Of a stretch of 64,000 nucleotides of DNA, positions 62,501 through 64,000 are shown one piece after another (the first letter of the stretch is position 1; the number at the start of each line of letters is the position of its first letter). The notes below the pieces were generated by a model, which was not told where the DNA came from, searched no databases, and saw only the letters and a list, made by a program, of their open reading frames with translations. A program made the translations under genes and the position numbers. Source of the DNA: an uncultured Lachnospiraceae bacterium (lineage in GTDB: Bacteria; Bacillota; Clostridia; Lachnospirales; Lachnospiraceae); the NCBI GenBank assembly GCA_900550285.1, contig URRW01000002.1, positions 62,001 through 126,000 of the forward strand, written 5' to 3'.

Positions 62501-63388
62501 ATGATAAAGGAAGCAATCAGCGGGTTCTGTATGGCGCTGGCAGACAGCGTTCCGGGCGTTTCCGGCGGAACAGTGGCATTTATTATGGGATTTTACGATC
62601 AGTTTATCGGGGCGACCCACGATCTGGCGTTTGGAAAAATGGCGGAGAAGAAAAAGGCGCTGGGCTATCTGATCAAGCTGGGCATCGGCTGGATGATCGG
62701 TATGCTTTTGGCGGTCATCGTTTTGTCGGCGCTGTTTGAGAGCCATATTTATGTGGTAAGCTCCCTGTTCATGGGCTTTATTGCCGGCGCGATCCCGCTT
62801 ATTATTATGGAAGAAAAGGAAGGCTTCCGGCAGTTTGGAAAGGGCGTTGTTTTCCTGATCCTGGGCATTGTGCTCGTGGCGGGGATCGCGTGGCTCAACG
62901 GTCAGGTAGGGACGTCGAGCATGGATCTGTCCCATTTTTCACTGGGGCTTTCCGTGAAGCTGTTTTTCATTGGGATGATCGCGATTTCGGCGATGTTTCT
63001 GCCGGGTATTTCGGGTTCCACCCTGCTTTTGATCTTCGGGGCGTATATCCCGGTGATCTCTGCGGTACGCGCGGTGCTGTCGCTGGAGCTGTCCTATGTG
63101 CCGAACCTCGTATTTTTCGGGCTTGGGATCATCGCCGGCGCGTGCACGGTCGTTAAGATCATCAAGATCGCGCTGGAAAAATTCCGCCCGCAGACGCTGT
63201 ATCTGATCCTTGGCATGATGATCGGTTCTTTTTACGCGATCATTCAGGGACCGACGACGCTGGAAGAGCCGCAGGCTCCGCTGGCATTTTCCAGCTTTAA
63301 CTGGATCGCGTGCATCGCAGGGCTGGCGCTGGTGCTGGGAATGCAGTATGTGAAGGAAAAGGGCTTCGGGACAAAAAAAGAGGCATAA
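62501..63388 (+). CDS. DUF368 family membrane protein, probable polyprenyl-phosphate transporter
   Basis: 295 aa with about eight membrane helices. Starts KEAISGFCMALADSVPGVSG-type, the hallmark (A/G)xxxxVPGVSGGT motif of DUF368, repeated in the second half as FLPGISGSTLLLIFG. DUF368 (PopT) proteins have been shown to return undecaprenyl phosphate across the membrane for reuse in wall synthesis. AGGAGG precedes the ATG. Confidence 0.88.
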   Translation: MIKEAISGFCMALADSVPGVSGGTVAFIMGFYDQFIGATHDLAFGKMAEKKKALGYLIKLGIGWMIGMLLAVIVLSALFESHIYVVSSLFMGFIAGAIPLIIMEEKEGFRQFGKGVVFLILGIVLVAGIAWLNGQVGTSSMDLSHFSLGLSVKLFFIGMIAISAMFLPGISGSTLLLIFGAYIPVISAVRAVLSLELSYVPNLVFFGLGIIAGACTVVKIIKIALEKFRPQTLYLILGMMIGSFYAIIQGPTTLEEPQAPLAFSSFNWIACIAGLALVLGMQYVKEKGFGTKKEA

Positions 63389-63414
63389 AGATAAGATTGC
63401 CCCGGCAGAGAAAG

Positions 63415-63472
63415 GGTCATAAAAAAACGGTCTGAGCGGCAAGAATGCGGTTCAGACCGTTTTTTTATGACC
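63415..63472. terminator. Bidirectional terminator between DUF368 and desulfoferrodoxin genes
   Basis: Perfect 21-bp stem that includes A7CGGTCTGA and TCAGACCGT7, with outer GGTCAT/ATGACC pairs. Confidence 0.93.
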
Positions 63473-63496
63473 GCCGCCTTTGCGGACGGTTTCAGC

Positions 63497-63874
63497 TTAT
63501 ACTTCCGTCATCCACAGACCGTGGAGATTGCAGTAGGCATATACTGCAACGGGCTTGTCGCTGCCGATGCAGAAGGAAACGTGAGGCGCGTCGCCGGGTT
63601 TGAGCGCCTTGCGCTGACCGCCGTTCTCCGTTTTCACATAAACCCATTCGATAAAGTGCTCGGGAAGCATCGGATGGTCTGCACTGCCTACGTTGACGGT
63701 TACAACGCCGTCTGCAACGGTAACGACCGGAAGATGCTTTTCCCCGCTTGCATCAACCGTATTGGGAACGAGGGGCTCCATTTTCTGACCGCAGCAGAAA
63801 ACGGGAACGCCTACGTCATGGATCATTTCAACGAGATTGCCGCAGCGGCGGCAGATGTAAAATTTTGCGTTCAT
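63497..63874 (-). CDS. dfx: Desulfoferrodoxin (superoxide reductase, two-iron form)
   Basis: 125 aa. The N-terminal desulforedoxin-type iron site has YICRRCGN and VFCCGQKM. The catalytic SOR domain has HPMLPEHFIEWVYV and the CNLHGLW loop supplying Cys and His ligands. It reduces superoxide to peroxide without making oxygen, a defence used by strict anaerobes. Upstream on the minus strand TTGCGC and TATAAT (63961-63988, 16-base spacer) look like its promoter, and a small hairpin lies in the leader. Confidence 0.95.
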   Translation of the reverse strand: MNAKFYICRRCGNLVEMIHDVGVPVFCCGQKMEPLVPNTVDASGEKHLPVVTVADGVVTVNVGSADHPMLPEHFIEWVYVKTENGGQRKALKPGDAPHVSFCIGSDKPVAVYAYCNLHGLWMTEV

Positions 63875-64000
63875 ATACTGGTACCTCCTGTAAAAAATAC
63901 TGTTGTAAAAGCAACGGTTCAGGATCGGGCAAAAACGGATCCCGAACGGTTTCTATTCAAATTATAAAAGAAGCAGGGCAAAAGCGCAATCAAAATGTGC

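Overview
The window comes from a low-oxygen gut-type Firmicute, most likely a member of the Lachnospiraceae. The evidence is the codon usage, strong GGAGG ribosome sites, an ECF-type corrinoid importer, desulfoferrodoxin, RACo/UroD-like corrinoid methyltransferases and a typical clostridial conjugative element. Genus cannot be fixed from the sequence alone.

1-18,340: the right-hand part of an integrative conjugative element (ICE), visibly more A+T-rich than the rest. On the minus strand are a relaxase (cut by the window edge), a MobC-like relaxosome protein, an ArdC-type antirestriction protein, a 35-codon ORF and a short tyrosine recombinase. Divergent from these runs a long plus-strand type IV secretion operon: VirD4 coupling protein, three related small membrane proteins, VirB6-like, PrgI-like, a TraC/VirB4 N-like protein, VirB4 ATPase, a C39-like wall hydrolase, small membrane/RHH proteins, a CpaE/MinD-like ATPase and an 816-aa coiled-coil surface protein. 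It ends in a large serine recombinase. Right after it lies the 3' end of an M23 peptidase gene, so the ICE appears to have inserted inside that gene. The same 23-25 bp palindrome occurs twice within the ICE.

18,640-25,430: a GMP synthase lacking its amidotransferase domain, an internally deleted transposase remnant, and a CRISPR array of 59 repeats and 58 spacers with a type I-C-like repeat. No cas gene is present in the window. Past the array is a long hairpin element.

25,446-36,600: chromosomal genes: a four-repeat secreted protein, cardiolipin synthase and PgsA, a LytTR/GHKL two-component system, a pair of ABC exporters (the second frameshifted), a DUF4258/YgiT-type toxin-antitoxin pair bracketed by twin hairpins, remnants of pnuC and a PD-(D/E)XK protein, and an AraC regulator.

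36,826-45,986: a corrinoid-dependent methyl-transfer locus: four UroD-like methyltransferases (one with an in-frame TGA), a corrinoid protein, a DUF2284 metal protein, a RACo-type activator, an AraC regulator, and a DUF4430 protein plus ECF S-component that plausibly import the corrinoid. The likely job is demethylation of a methylated substrate; the substrate cannot be read from sequence.

46,100-64,000: housekeeping and metabolism: PBP1A, YigZ, exonuclease III, a lipoprotein, TypA/BipA, an SSB-like protein, a 265-nt palindromic element beside tRNA-Leu(UAG), a flotillin with an attenuator-bearing leader, a MATE exporter, a DUF4317 protein, a GH42 beta-galactosidase, a DUF368 transporter and desulfoferrodoxin.

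Three genes (6,397, 32,377 and 35,292 on the minus strand) are each restored by adding one A to an A5-A6 run. The reader should consider systematic homopolymer errors before calling these genes dead.
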